Origin: Mortierella alpina
Taxonomy: Eukaryota > Mortierellomycota > Mortierellomycetes > Mortierellales > Mortierellaceae
Direction: 5' to 3'
Assembly (NCBI GenBank): GCA_029449245.1
Contig: JANATF010000001.1
Span: 744,001-808,000, forward strand
DNA length: 64,000 bases
In this document: positions 45,457 to 57,080 of the stretch, one piece after another
Layout of the letters: every line of letters begins with the position of its first letter
Position numbering within the stretch: position 1 is the first letter of the stretch
Program-made: the position numbers and the translations under genes
The notes under the pieces: model-generated
What the model saw: the letters and a program-made list of their open reading frames with translations, nothing else
What the model was told of the DNA's origin: nothing
The model's database searches: none

Positions 45457-48400
45457 ATGGCCGTGCCCCAGGACGGTGCTCCAGCCCAAAGCACCTTTGC
45501 TGCTAAACGTGCCGCCAACGCTGCCGCAGTCGCTGCCAACAAGGCCAAGGCCGCCGCGGCCTCTGCAAAAACCACCACCACCACCACCACGAGGACAGCA
45601 TCTTCGTCGTTGGCTACAAGCGCGCCTGCAAGGATAACAGCTAGCTCAACAACACGCACAAGGACGCCCACAACAGCAACAACGACTAGTACAGTGACAA
45701 GAGCCACTACTGGCACTGCTCCTAGATCAAGAGCCACGCCAGCAGCGGCAGCCTCCACCTCCAACCCCGCAACACCAGCTAGCAGAAGCTCCAGAGTCAC
45801 TGCAGGAACTCCTGCGACTGCTTCAAGAACTGCAACTGCTACCAACAAACTCAACGTAACACCCAGCTCTACTGCTTCCTCGGCAAAGAAGCCATCCACT
45901 GGGACAACAGCAACGACAACGAATGTAACGCCTGCAGCAGGAGGCGCCAGGACTAGGACCACAACTGCATCCACTGCACATAAACCGCCAGTGCCTCCGA
46001 CATCAACATCAACATCAACCACCAGAGCTTCTCGCCAAGTGCCCGCGACCGCGACCGCGAGGACCACGACCACCATCCGCATCCCGCCCGGACAGACAGA
46101 TGGGAAACCACCGACAGTTGGAGGTCGGCCTCCCCCCAACATGGCCCAAACGTCTATTCGCACCACCCCTGCGACCTCCTCCAAGGCCACCATCCCCTCG
46201 AACTCGGCTGGGACTGTTGCACGAACCAGGCCGGGAAGTGCCACTCCAACAACCTCAAGGGCTGGGGCCGCAACGCCGTCAAATAGGGCAGGATCTGCCA
46301 CACCCACAACAGCTCGATCACGTTCCGTAACGGCGACACTAACGCCAGCTACAGTCAGCGGTGTGATAAAACGGGCTGGCGTACCAGGTGCACCATCGCC
46401 CGCGGGGAGTGTTCGCTCCGTTAGGACCGCTGCCACAGCACCATCCAGTCCTATGGAGCTGAAGAAGGCTATTGCCAGCGTCCGCACTAAGGTAAGATCG
46501 ATCGGGCAAGAAGATTCGGGAGATATTTACTAAATATGATAACTACGATTGGAAGAGCACTAATCTGAAAATCAATGTATCTTCTTTAGCTCGAGGAGGC
46601 ATCAATGCGACTCCAGAAGAAAGAAGAGGAGTTGGTGGTGCTTAGAGAGCAACTGGAGACTGGATCTTGCTTAGAAACAATGGCGGGAACTGACAGTGCG
46701 TCGAGCGATGGCGGCGAGACGGTTGTGCCAGAGATGGATCTCTCCAAACTCGCTGATCAGGTATGTTTTTCAGGGACATGAAAGGCCCAGACACGATGTC
46801 ACGCAATTTGCAGCAAAAAAAAGAAGGGATGCACACTGTCCAGGACTGCATATCTAATTTTATCCGCTTTTCCTTTCAATGCACAATAACCAAAACCTTA
46901 GGACAAGGATATTGTCACAGCGGCCATCGCAGCTAAGGAAAAGGAGGTTGCCAAAAAGAAGCATCAACTTAGGTCCTTGAAGGCTCGAGTAGAGGTAGGT
47001 TCAGCCTACTGCACATATCGTGACCCCTAATCGTTGAATGCGTCATCCCTAATGTTGTATTACTTTGGTGGGTGTCTACGTCTAGCGCCTACGCCTAGAA
47101 TATGAACAAACCATTAAGAATCTGATCCAAGAGCACCACGAACATCAGGCAGGGCAGGATGCCAAGCTGACTGCTCTGCGCCAGGAATTGGCGCAGGCGT
47201 TTAAAATTCATGCTGACACCACCACACCACTCCGCCTGAAGCTGGATGAATCGCTAGCCCTTCATGCAACCACGGTTGACCAGCTGAACAGAATCCATGA
47301 TGATAAGCTACACTGTCTCGAACTTGAATTGCACGCAGCCAAGGCAGAAGAGTTGGGACGTGCCGATGTCGCAGATCAGGAGGTTCAGGAGCGCTATCGC
47401 CTGGACCTGGAGGATATCAAGCAGACGCACCAGCAAGAGGTGGAGCAGCTGCTAAATGAGCATCAGGAAGAAGTTGATGCTGTGAATGCGACCTTTGAGG
47501 CGCTAAAGAAACAGGCCACTGAGGAATATGAGGTAGCATGTATTCTTGATTATCGGCGTTAACTGCCTCCCCGCGGTCCGAGTTTCTGCATAATCAACCC
47601 TTTGTCCATATTCTCGTTTTTAGGCAGAGTTGCGGGAACGGTTCGACTCGGAGTTGGCCCAGATCAATGCTTCCCATGCGTCTCAGCTCGACGACCGGAA
47701 GGGCGCCGATGTTGGAATGATAGAGATGCTGCAAAACCGACATGTCCGTGCATTGAGCGAACTGACTGTGAAGGCTGAGAAGGAACACAAGATGTACTTG
47801 AACACGCTCCAGAACAAGCAAAAGGCTGCGATATCTAGCCTTGTAAGCAAGCACAAGGAGCGGTCCGTCGAGCTCGAGAGCAAGATCAAGAAGTTGAAGG
47901 CAAAACATGAAACCGATGTGACGTCAATGAAGGCGAAGGCAGACACGGACGCCAAGAAACTGAAGCAGAAGCATGCGTCGGAGATAACAAAGCACAAAGA
48001 ACAGCATGCAAAGAAACTCAAGACAGTAGAGGGATCGACCAAGGTACGGACATCTTTTTTTGGACGTTCTATAAGACTGCGGATTGCACTTGCATCGCCT
48101 TGGTTTCTACGATTCACCCTACTATTATGATTCGATAATATTAGGACAACATGCAGCGTGAACTGGATGCGGTGCAGAAGCAGTTTTCGACTTTTGTAGG
48201 AGAGACACAAGGTACTCTGGACACGGCGATGAAGACTCTGGAAGGCGGATACGAGACGAGGATCGCAGAGTTGATTGTTACTCACGAGAATCGTGTCCAG
48301 GAACTGGAGAATGCCGCTAACGAGCAAGTACAGGATGCCCTGGAGAGGGTCGAGACTGAATTTGAGAGTGACCAGGAGCGATTGAAGGCTGAACACGTCC

Positions 48401-49480
48401 AGAGGATGGAGGAACTGAGGTCAAGACATGAAGCTGATGTTAAGGATCTGGAAGATCGACTATCTAAAGCCGAGGATGAGGCCAAGAAGACAGTTGAGAC
48501 GACCAAGAAACTAAAGAAGGATCAGGAGGTGGCCTTGAGGGAGTCGAGAGCCGATCTAGAGACACAACTCAATGCAGTGATGATCGCGATCGAGGAGCAA
48601 GAGTCCAACCACAAGTCTGGTCAAAGTGGGTCGGAGGTAAGAAATGACTCTTTGAGTTTTGGTGATTATTTCATGATACATCGCACTGTAGTCCACTCAC
48701 ACCTATCGCTATTCTGTAGGCACTCAAGGCCGAGAGCGCTGCTGCAATTGTTGCCAAGACCACAGCAAATGAAAAGGCACTCAAGAATGCAGTCGCCAAA
48801 AAGGAAGCCACTTGGCAATCGAAGCAGGACAAGAAGACAAAGGAGATTCAAACCATTCGTACTCGACTCACGGCCACGCAATCGGAAGCCGACAAGGCTC
48901 GTAGGACTCTGAGTAACAAAGAGGCGCGTTTGAAAACGGTTCGTGCTTTATGTTCATGCATCGATGTTCTTCCGTTTCTGTTAGCCACTCTCGAAAAGAA
49001 AAAACGTCCCTGATCGCGTTTTGTATTTCGTTGCTTTTCGCACCACAGGCACACACCAAAACCCTCGAAGCCAAGATGAAGGAACACACCGCAGCGCTTG
49101 AGACGGCTCAGAAGCGTGGCGAGACGCGGTTGTCGGATCTGAGAAAGACCCATGAGCGACACGCCGTTGCCCACGAGGGCAAGCTCGCAGACTTGGTGTC
49201 GGCACACAATCAGCAGCTGGAGGCCATTCAAGAGGAGCAGGAAGAGTTGCTGAAGGCTCGAGACTTGGCCAATAAGAACAGCATCCTGTCTCTGCAGCAA
49301 CGCGTCGAGGCACTCAAGGCCCAGTGTGGCTCGAGATCAAGCAGACTGGCCCAGGACTTGGAACAGACAGTGAAGGCACTGGCAGAGCTGAAGGTGCAAA
49401 ACGAAGTTCTGAAGGACGAGAATGAGCAGTTGGTCAGCATGTTAGACCAATTGCAGGACGCGATGGTGACCCGCGCGTAG
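45457..49480 (+). CDS. Long coiled-coil protein with basic Ser/Thr/Ala-rich head
   Basis: Eight exons: 45457-46491, 46590-46760, 46902-46994, 47086-47532, 47624-48043, 48145-48636, 48720-48938 and 49049-49480. Every exon length is divisible by three; total 1102 residues. The first 345 residues are a disordered, basic, Thr/Ala/Ser/Pro-rich head (long Thr runs, PGSATPTTSRAG-like repeats). The remaining about 750 are almost continuous coiled coil (heptads such as LEDRLSKAEDEAKK and LKDENEQLVSMLDQLQ). A basic head plus a long rod is seen in microtubule- or actin-associated scaffolds, but no diagnostic domain is present and I assign no family. All introns are phase 0, suggesting the rod grew by exon duplication or shuffling. 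Confidence 0.82.
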
Positions 49481-49789
49481 ATCACATCACCATAATGGCT
49501 CCGTGTTGCGATCGCGGCGGACATATTATACCCCTCTCCTTTTTTTTTGCGTGACTATTCGCGGCAACCCAGGAAAGAACATACCAGGAAATCCTTTATC
49601 TCAGTAGAGGGAAGGCACAGGCAGGACCCTTCGAGAGAGGATGAGGACGAGTTCATTTTGCTCTCCTCTAATATAAATATTGCCCATATCTCACAGCAAA
49701 TGGTGGCGACCGGTGCACTTTTCCTGAGACAGAGAGATCGGTGGGAACACTATTCTCGTTGCCTGTTTTGCACCTCAGTGCAGACATCA
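49481..49789. other. Intergenic after the coiled-coil gene
   Basis: 3' UTR of the coiled-coil gene and a short T-rich run near 49540. No recognisable gene. Confidence 0.35.
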
Positions 49790-50102
49790 TGTGTGCTCTC
49801 GTGAGCGACCCTAAAATCTCTTGTAGTCTAGTCGGTCGAGATATCACTCGACGTCGAAGGATCTGGATGAGAAAGATAAGGGCACTGCTGATTATGGTTA
49901 CGTGCTGCAGTGCGGAACGAGAGGAGACTTGGTGCGACGCACTTTGGTGTGCTCAAATTGTGGTGAGCGGGACCGCGGCCACAACGCCGGCCATAATATT
50001 GCCCGGGCCACCCACCACTTGGTCGCATCTCAGGAATGGCCCGCAGAACTCTCCCGACCTCAGCAATCACCACAGCAGCAGCAACAGCAACAGCAATTTT
50101 AA
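49790..50102 (+). pseudogene. Remnant with TnpB/Fanzor-like C-terminal zinc ribbon
   Basis: An open stretch ending at TAA 50102 encodes LQCGTRGDLVRRTLVCSNCG, then ERDRGHNAGHNIARA, WPAELSRP and a poly-Gln tail. The order Cys, then C-x2-C, then RD-x2-xNAGxNI resembles the C-terminal zinc ribbon plus the last catalytic Asp (RDxNAAxNI) of IS605 OrfB/TnpB and its eukaryotic relatives, the Fanzors, which occur in mucoromycete-type fungi. The usual WNRDxNAxxNI spacing is altered and I find no RuvC or upstream domain in the 300 bp before it, where stops occur. It is therefore a fragment, or possibly the last exon of an unrelated zinc protein. The left edge is approximate. Confidence 0.4.
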
Positions 50103-50167
50103 GCGCCGCATAGACCGGTGCAAAAGAGAAATCTTTTCTCGCAATATTCAAAGGGATCGAATAACAC

Positions 50168-51987
50168 CTAAACTACGTCTCCTGCGCGTATCACTTTCTC
50201 CAACACATCCAAGGCGTACGTGGCGCTCTTCAAGTCCGCCTGCGATCCCATATGCCCAATCCTGAACAAGGCGTTCGCCGTCTGTCCGTAGCTAGTACAA
50301 CAAGAAGATACAGTTTAGCATGCCACTTAAAAAAAAAAGCATCGACACACAAGATGAGCAGGCCTTCAAGGGCTAATTTCTTACCTTCCTCCGAAAACGA
50401 CGCCCTCCTTTCGCAGCTTCCCATCCAGGACCTCCCACGTGGTGTTCTTGGGCACACGGACTGCAGTCACCGAGGCAGAACTCAATGAGCGGGTGTGGTC
50501 CTTATCCCACCAAAGCGTCAACCCCATCTTTTGAATCCGCTCCTGACAGTATTTGGCCACCGCTTCATGCCTCTCATAAACGGACTGTGCCAGCTGAGCC
50601 TTGGTTCCAAAGACCGTCTTTAATTGCACGTTCAGGACGTCCAGCGCCGACCATAGAGGTGTATAAGGAAACACATTGCCCTAAACGTTTGAACGTCGTT
50701 GTCCTTAGCAGAAGTGAAACAATCAAGAATTGTAGTGTAGTGTACAAAAAAGTAGTTGGAAGATGGCACCCCATACCTTCTCAATGTCCTTGAAAGGGAG
50801 CAGCGCGTCGTAACCAGTGTAAGCAACTTTCTCAATCTGCCTCCATGCCTTGGCACTCACTGTTACGATCGCTAGCGAAGGTTCGCATGAAAATGCCTTT
50901 TGCGAACCAAGGAGACCTAAACAGATAGGTCAGAGTCCAACACAGTTCGGTCAGATATGACTACTTCCTTGAATACAGTCCATGAAAAAATAGGTGCTGC
51001 TTTTTTTTTTTTTTTTACCAATGTCAATATTCCAGCCTGAAATGTCGACTGGTACCGCGCCCGCCGAGCTGACCACGTCCACGTAGAAGAGCGCCTCGGA
51101 CTGCGAGCATGCTTTGCCGATAGCGTTCACAGCCTCTGTGTTCAACGCTCCCGTCGGGGTATCACAGTGCACCACTAAAATGATTTGCAAAGACCATTAG
51201 CGCGCGTAGAGTAAAATTTGGATCTCGCAGTTTGCAGTCCGAAAACAACAACCCCCCCCCCACTTCCATACTTGTAACAAGGTCGGGCTTCCAGTCTTCA
51301 ATGCTCTGGATCGCCTTTTCCACATCCACAGGCCGGTCCCAATCCGTCTCCACCGCAAGCACCTCGATATTCGGGTACCTCAAACTCTTGACCATGTCGG
51401 CCATGCCACATCCATAGACACCATTGCCAATACAGAGCACTTTGTATCTCGCCTCCGCCTCTGGGACCGGTTTGAGGACCTGTACCTCAGTTCCAGTAGT
51501 GGCTCCTCCTTGCGAGCCAGATGATTGTTTGCTTTCGTAACGGAAGGGCCAAGGGATCACCGACTTGAGTCCGCCCCAAAGGCCGACCATGCCTTCGCCT
51601 GACATGATCACAATGGATCCACCTTGACGCTTTTCGTTCTCGAACGAGAGCAGGTGCTCCAGAGATGCGCAGCAATCCCGATACGTCTGCATGCATTCTG
51701 GCTGCAGGTCTCCGCTGCCGTAAAATGTCGAGGCATACCGTTCTTGAAGATAATGCGGCACGACAGTCGGGCCTGGAAACGAGACCAATTGGGCATAGCG
51801 AGGAAGAACATACACATGTCAACCAATGTGTCAGTGATGATTTTGAACTGTGAGGTTCTCAGGGGAGAGGGTGCAGGCAGTCGGGATGTTATTTTCATCT
51901 AGGCAAGCAAGGCCAGCTGTGCCGTTTTTTGTTGCGATTGGGGGGGGGGGGCTCACCAGGAACAAAGCTCGCTTTTGGCGCTTCCAT
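50168..51987 (-). CDS. Class-V PLP aminotransferase, alanine-glyoxylate/serine-pyruvate type
   Basis: Six exons: 51987-51957, 51772-51272, 51174-51019, 50916-50777, 50680-50385 and 50291-50168, giving 415 residues, the normal family size (about 390-410). Landmarks are the N-terminal FVPGPTVVP, MSGEGMVGLWGGL, VHCDTPTGALN, YVDVVSSAGAVPVD, the PLP-lysine motif LLGSQKAF (Lys236) and the C-terminal FRIGHMG. It should interconvert alanine/glyoxylate or serine/pyruvate. No PTS1 is present (the protein ends AGDVV) and no clear mitochondrial presequence, so a cytosolic location is most likely. A run of 16 A (minus strand) sits right after the donor of intron 3. Confidence 0.93.
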
Positions 51988-52320
51988 GATTCTCAAGGTG
52001 TGTGGCGGGTATGAATAAGGTGGGGGTGTGTGGGAGGAAAAGAAGTTGGAAAATCTTTGTTGGCATCCTCTGAGCCCAATATGTTGGATGGTGACTGACA
52101 ATCCAAAAGAGTACGGCGTTGTTTTGCTCGTGGGAAACCCAAATGGTCTCTCTCCACGTGGAAAAGTCAGCATCATCCACAGATTGAACCTGTTACACTG
52201 TGAGGCGGCTCATTTCACGCCTCAGGCACGGCAGGCTCTTCCTGACTCAGTTTCTCAAAGTGCATTTGTTTAAGCCCACGCCACGCATAGCGAACATTAT
52301 CATGCAAGTGCCCTTTTATT
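51988..52320. other. Intergenic upstream of the aminotransferase
   Basis: Aminotransferase promoter and the tail of the NAD kinase gene. No further gene. Confidence 0.35.
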
Positions 52321-55300
52321 TTAGGGAGTGTGCCGAGGCGTGGATTGAGCAGACATGTTCCCTGTAGGTCTTGGGAGGTCACTTTCAGATAAGGACGCTT
52401 GCCTCAGCTCTCTGGCGAGTACCTTGACTGCGCCCAGGGCTGAGATACTCCCATCAGGACGCGTGGTCTGATCAGAGATCCCGTCGTGGGACAGAGATCC
52501 CTCGCTATGGCACTCTCCATGAGCAGCCGCCCTTGTTGCTTCAACATCATCATCGTCATCGTCCTCGCTGCTCGACCCATCCTCCCACTCCCCATCGCCA
52601 TCCTCTGCTTCCTCTTTTTCCTCCTTAGGAGCGTCGTCTTCGTCCTCGTCCTCATCATCACTCTCGCTCGAGTCATCCGTACCCCAGCAGGTCAACATCG
52701 TGTCCGTATCCTGTGGCGAGTGATCAAAGTAGTCGCTTGGGTGGCCATTGCTTCCTTTCCGCATCACAGGACTCTGCTCACCAGAGCCACGCCTCTGGCT
52801 CGAATATCGCACTCGGTTGCCGCTTGCTTGGTGAGACTCGTGTCCGCGCTGAGTATGTCCAGCATGATGATGTCCATGCGAACTTCCGTTATTACCAGAA
52901 CTCATTGATCCAGACGAGTGCTCATAATGCGGGCGTGATGGCTCCTGTGCCATATTATGATTTGGTCCGCTGCCTGCATCTCCAGATGCAGCTTGCGCTT
53001 TTCCATTACCAGAAGGAGACAATGAGGTCGATGATGGCTGACGGGTGCGTCTGGGCCTACTGTGCTCCACGACTCTGAACCCTTTTTGACGCTCCCGTTC
53101 GTTCCAGCGAAGACAGCGGGAGAGTGAATGGAACCAGTCCGAGGACTGTGTGCTGGAGCAGATGGTTGGAAACGGATACACGCTCGCAGTGACCTTGATG
53201 TGGTCGCCCTCTGTGTAAATATCGCAAGAGATGTAAATACACGGAATGTTAGACAGGTCACTTTCTTTGCACCGATGGCATCACTTTCCCTCAAGGCTTA
53301 CGTTTCAACTCGACTCGCCCACGTCCATCGAAGCTCGCCCATGCTGTCGACCTAGAATCGAATGGCACGCAGATTCGAAGCTCCATCGAGTCGGGCAAAA
53401 GCATGGGTCGGAAACTCAGTGTGTGAGGACAAATGGGTGATATCAAAATTGCAGGAATCTCAGGGTGCGTTAAAGGGCCACCTGCGGCGAGCTATATCCA
53501 GGACAATTGCACGGTATTGCATTAGTTCGCTGTTGGTTCGCCGCTCAAATCACAAATCTTATCTATTTCAGTCGTTTGATAGACTTGAAATACGTACCGA
53601 GTATGCCGTTGATCCAGTGGGTGTGGAAATGACGATACCGTCCGCTTGTACAGTTGTCAAGTGCTCTTCATCTCCAAACAGCTCCAGCAGACTCAGATTA
53701 GCACTTGGTCCTCGGTCAAGCACTAGAAACCGTCATTAGGGAAGCGTGGAGCACAAGCGATTAGTATCACTGTTTAAGAGTTTTGGTGAAATGTCCACGG
53801 AATTGATCTTACCTAGATCGTTCAGGATTTCGAATGTCTCCGTTGGAGTGGTCAATACGGTTGGCAATGACCGCTTGTCATCCGCGCTTTCATCGTCACT
53901 GTCTTCCATTGGTGTACTGGCAGCACCATTTTTGGATCTTCGTCCAGATCCCTTGCGCTTCTTCTTCTTTGATATGTCGGCGGTCCTGTGTTCGAGACAG
54001 CGGTAGATAGTGCAGCTGAAGCGCATTCTCAGATTCACCCTGACGCCATGATCCAAACAGGTGCTGAGTGTAGTTTTGTAATCCACTGTCGGAAAGGGCG
54101 TCAAGAAGCCCAGTGATCCAGCAGAGAAAGGCAGAATGGGTGGGACAATCCGCTGAAAGAGCCAGCTAGTGAAGAGCACAGTTCCATCACCACCAAGCTA
54201 TACACAAGATAATAGAGAGGTAAGTAGATGTGTTTGAGTAAACGGAACTAAAGGTGTGTCAGTTAGGAAAGCGACGGGATCATGGTCATTCACACTTACT
54301 GTAACAGCAAAATCAAAAAGGTGCGCCTCCTGAGCACAGAGGTCGGAAGTCCAGAACTTGAGCGAGTGGGTATAATCATAGCCGAGCTTCGTGCTCTTCA
54401 AAAACGATGGGTATTTGAACTTTGCAATGTCCTTTAGCTTCTCGTCCACAAATCTAGGTGGTCGAGAACATGTACGTTCGAAGGAGTAATATCAGTGTTA
54501 GCGGCAGGAATTAGTGCTGGACATGCATTCAATACTGCCGTGTCCCCCTCCCCCTGCCACCCCCTTTTTTTCATCGCCTCTCTGGCCTTAGTCAACTTAC
54601 ACTGTGAGGCCACGGGAAGCAATCATCCAGAACGCGATCTCTCGCGTAATCTTTAGTAAGGATTCGTCGCCAGGCTTGGTGACAATCATGACAGTCTTTG
54701 GCGTCTCCCACTTTACCCTGGCTCGACCTTTGAGTGTAAAACAACAACTTTGGTTAGCGGAAAATCAAGGGACCGTATAAAAACGCGTGCATGTGGGCAA
54801 TTTGGTTGTGTGGGACAAAAGGCCTCAGAGCATCCTAATCCTTTGCGCATTGTGCAAGGACCCTTCCCAACGCAATCTCACAAAGTTTCCAGCACGAGAG
54901 GAAGGGACGCCGTATGCGAAGATAAACTGCACAGTTGGGACAGTCTGTGAACACACGATCGAGCACACTCTTATTCACGCCCCGTTCATGCAAGTGCTCA
55001 TCGCCTTTTCAATATCATTAAGATGACGAATTGGATTATAAAGAATTGGGGATCCAGAGGGAAAGCGAAGGTACGCTGCGGATCAGCACGCTTTCAGCCG
55101 ATTTGACAAACAGCCCAATGAGATAGCATCCGCGTAATCGATTACGCCATGGGGTTGCGCATACCGATCTGGGACTACGAGAGGCAACATGCGTGGCAGG
55201 GAGGGTGGACAGAAGGGGAAGAAGGCGATGAAGTGTGAGAGTGGAGGGATGTGCATAGACTTGCCAATCTTTTTCGACACTTCGCGTACGCCGACTGCGG

Positions 55301-56069
55301 TCTCGGCAAGGCGACTGGTCGGGGTCATGATGCGACGGTGGCCACTAGATCCCGATCCTTGGTAGGGTGTGGACCCATACTGTTGGCTCGACTCTTTCGC
55401 CAGCGTGTCCTGCACACAGGACTCGATGGAACGAGGCAGGATCCTGGTGGCGTGGGTGGGTTTTGGGATCGCTGTGGCCGAGGGTATGGAGCCATCTAGA
55501 GCATGGTGAAGACTGATGGGGGAGATAGGCTGAGGGATCTCGATCGACGGACGAGGTACTGTTGGGCGGGTGTTGGCGGTGTGCGGACGAGAGAAGGAAG
55601 ATGGATAGACGATTGTGGCGAAGGAAGACGACGAGGAAGGTGAGAAGGAGACTGCTGAGGATGCAGGCGAGGGAGTAGAGAGGGTGGAGCTGCTGGATCG
55701 GACGGAGGCGGCATCGACCGCAGCGCCGGCATCTGCACCCGCCTCTGCGACCAAGGCCATGGCCTGGACCAGAGTCCTGTCGTGTGTATCGTGGATGATG
55801 TTGGCCGTGAGTGGATCCTCGCTGCTGCAGTCGCGAAGGTGGAGCGGCAGCGCAGGCTTTGAAGGCGTGGGGTGGTTGAGCTGCAGCGTGGTCGCAGCAG
55901 CGGCGGAAGTGGTGGCTCCGGGGCAAATAGGCGTCATGGGCTCGACCGCGATGGGGGGCGAAAGCGGACTCCTTGTGCCGCTGGTGCGTCTGCGGTTGTG
56001 GAGGTGGTCAGGGTGTTGTGGCATGGGTGTCCCTCGGGGATGGTGGAAGACTATACGGCAAGCATGCAA
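52321..56069 (-). CDS. NADK: NAD kinase with long disordered extensions
   Basis: Seven exons: 56069-55265, 54727-54601, 54453-54300, 54197-53813, 53722-53598, 53491-53302 and 53210-52321, giving 891 residues (the start may also be 56024). Intron 1 uses a GC donor (ATTG|GCAAGT) and restores the conserved IGRARVKW. Landmarks are [15 protein letters not shown] (GGDGT at residues 364-368), [67 protein letters not shown] and [16 protein letters not shown]. It phosphorylates NAD+ to NADP+. The N-terminal 250 residues are Ser/Pro-rich and the C-terminal about 260 carry a very acidic tract ([11 protein letters not shown]). An internal Lys-rich insert ([13 protein letters not shown]) lies between the first two motifs. 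Confidence 0.93.
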
Positions 56070-57080
56070 GATGGCGAGCAGGACAGCGAATGCGGGTGGA
56101 CTGCAGACAGATTAGGAAGGCGGCAACGACGAAGGACGGACAAGGAGACCAAAAGGGCAAGGAGGAGAAACGAAGGACAACGAGGACAAGGAGGACAAGG
56201 AGGACGAGGAGGACGACGACAGAGGATGGATGGCGATGGGGAATGGATGGGACAGATAAAAAAAAAACCTCTTTTCTCTGGAGAAACGAGATATTTTCGA
56301 TTGGCGAGGGAGACTGCGATATTTCTTGCTCGCGATGCCGTGCCTGAGGGACGTGTGGAGAGAGCGAGCGAGCGAGCGAGAGCCTGCGCCTCAACAAGGC
56401 TGCGTGTCTGCCTGTGGGTCCAGAGCACGAAAGGATCGCGGTGTCGAGGTGTCGCAGTGTCGACGCAGACGCGAGCGCTGGGATAAAAAAGGATCGTGCA
56501 GACGCCCTGTTCAGACGTAGACGTGCGCAGACAGAACGGGACACGATGTCCGAAGTGCTGCGGTACCCCTTGCACCACACACGAACCAGGGACAACAGCC
56601 TCTGCCTATCCAGCCTGTGGTGGCCAGGCGTGCCTGGAGCGCGCGTCCCAGCGCACACGCTTGGCGTCAGAGCAGGCACGAGGGGAGTGAGAGTGTGTGT
56701 TGTTTGTTTGTCCTCACCGGGGTCTCGCTCACCCGTCTGCCTCCTGCCTGCCAGGGTGTCGAGGCATGTCGCCTCGCTACGGCTCTGCTCTGGCTGTATA
56801 CCGCACAAAGGACTACATAGAAACCACGCGCTGGCCCATCCCATCCGCACACTCTTTCGTCCCGACATCCACTCCATCCACTCCATCCACACATCCTTAG
56901 CCTGCTGCCACCTCGCCCTCGCCATACACCCATATATCCTAATCACTGACGCACATCCCATCGACCTGCGCTGCCTCAACACACGGTATGACCCTCCCTG
57001 TGGCATCATCGCTCATTTTTTGGAAGGATTTCCCATCCCACATGATGCTGAACACATAGGCACACGCACACCCTTATTAG
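56070..57080. other. Divergent intergenic NAD kinase / CLIP-170-like
   Basis: A 1-kb region with both promoters. A short (GAGC)n run lies near 56365-56385 and a purine tract with repeated GGACAA/GGACGA at about 56165-56220. Overlapping ORFs on both strands are low-complexity and match nothing. Confidence 0.45.

Noticed and set aside
45402-46487. 361-codon Val/Ala-rich ORF on the minus strand
   Set aside because: It is the complement of the Thr/Ala-rich head of the coiled-coil gene, which splices in frame into a long protein.
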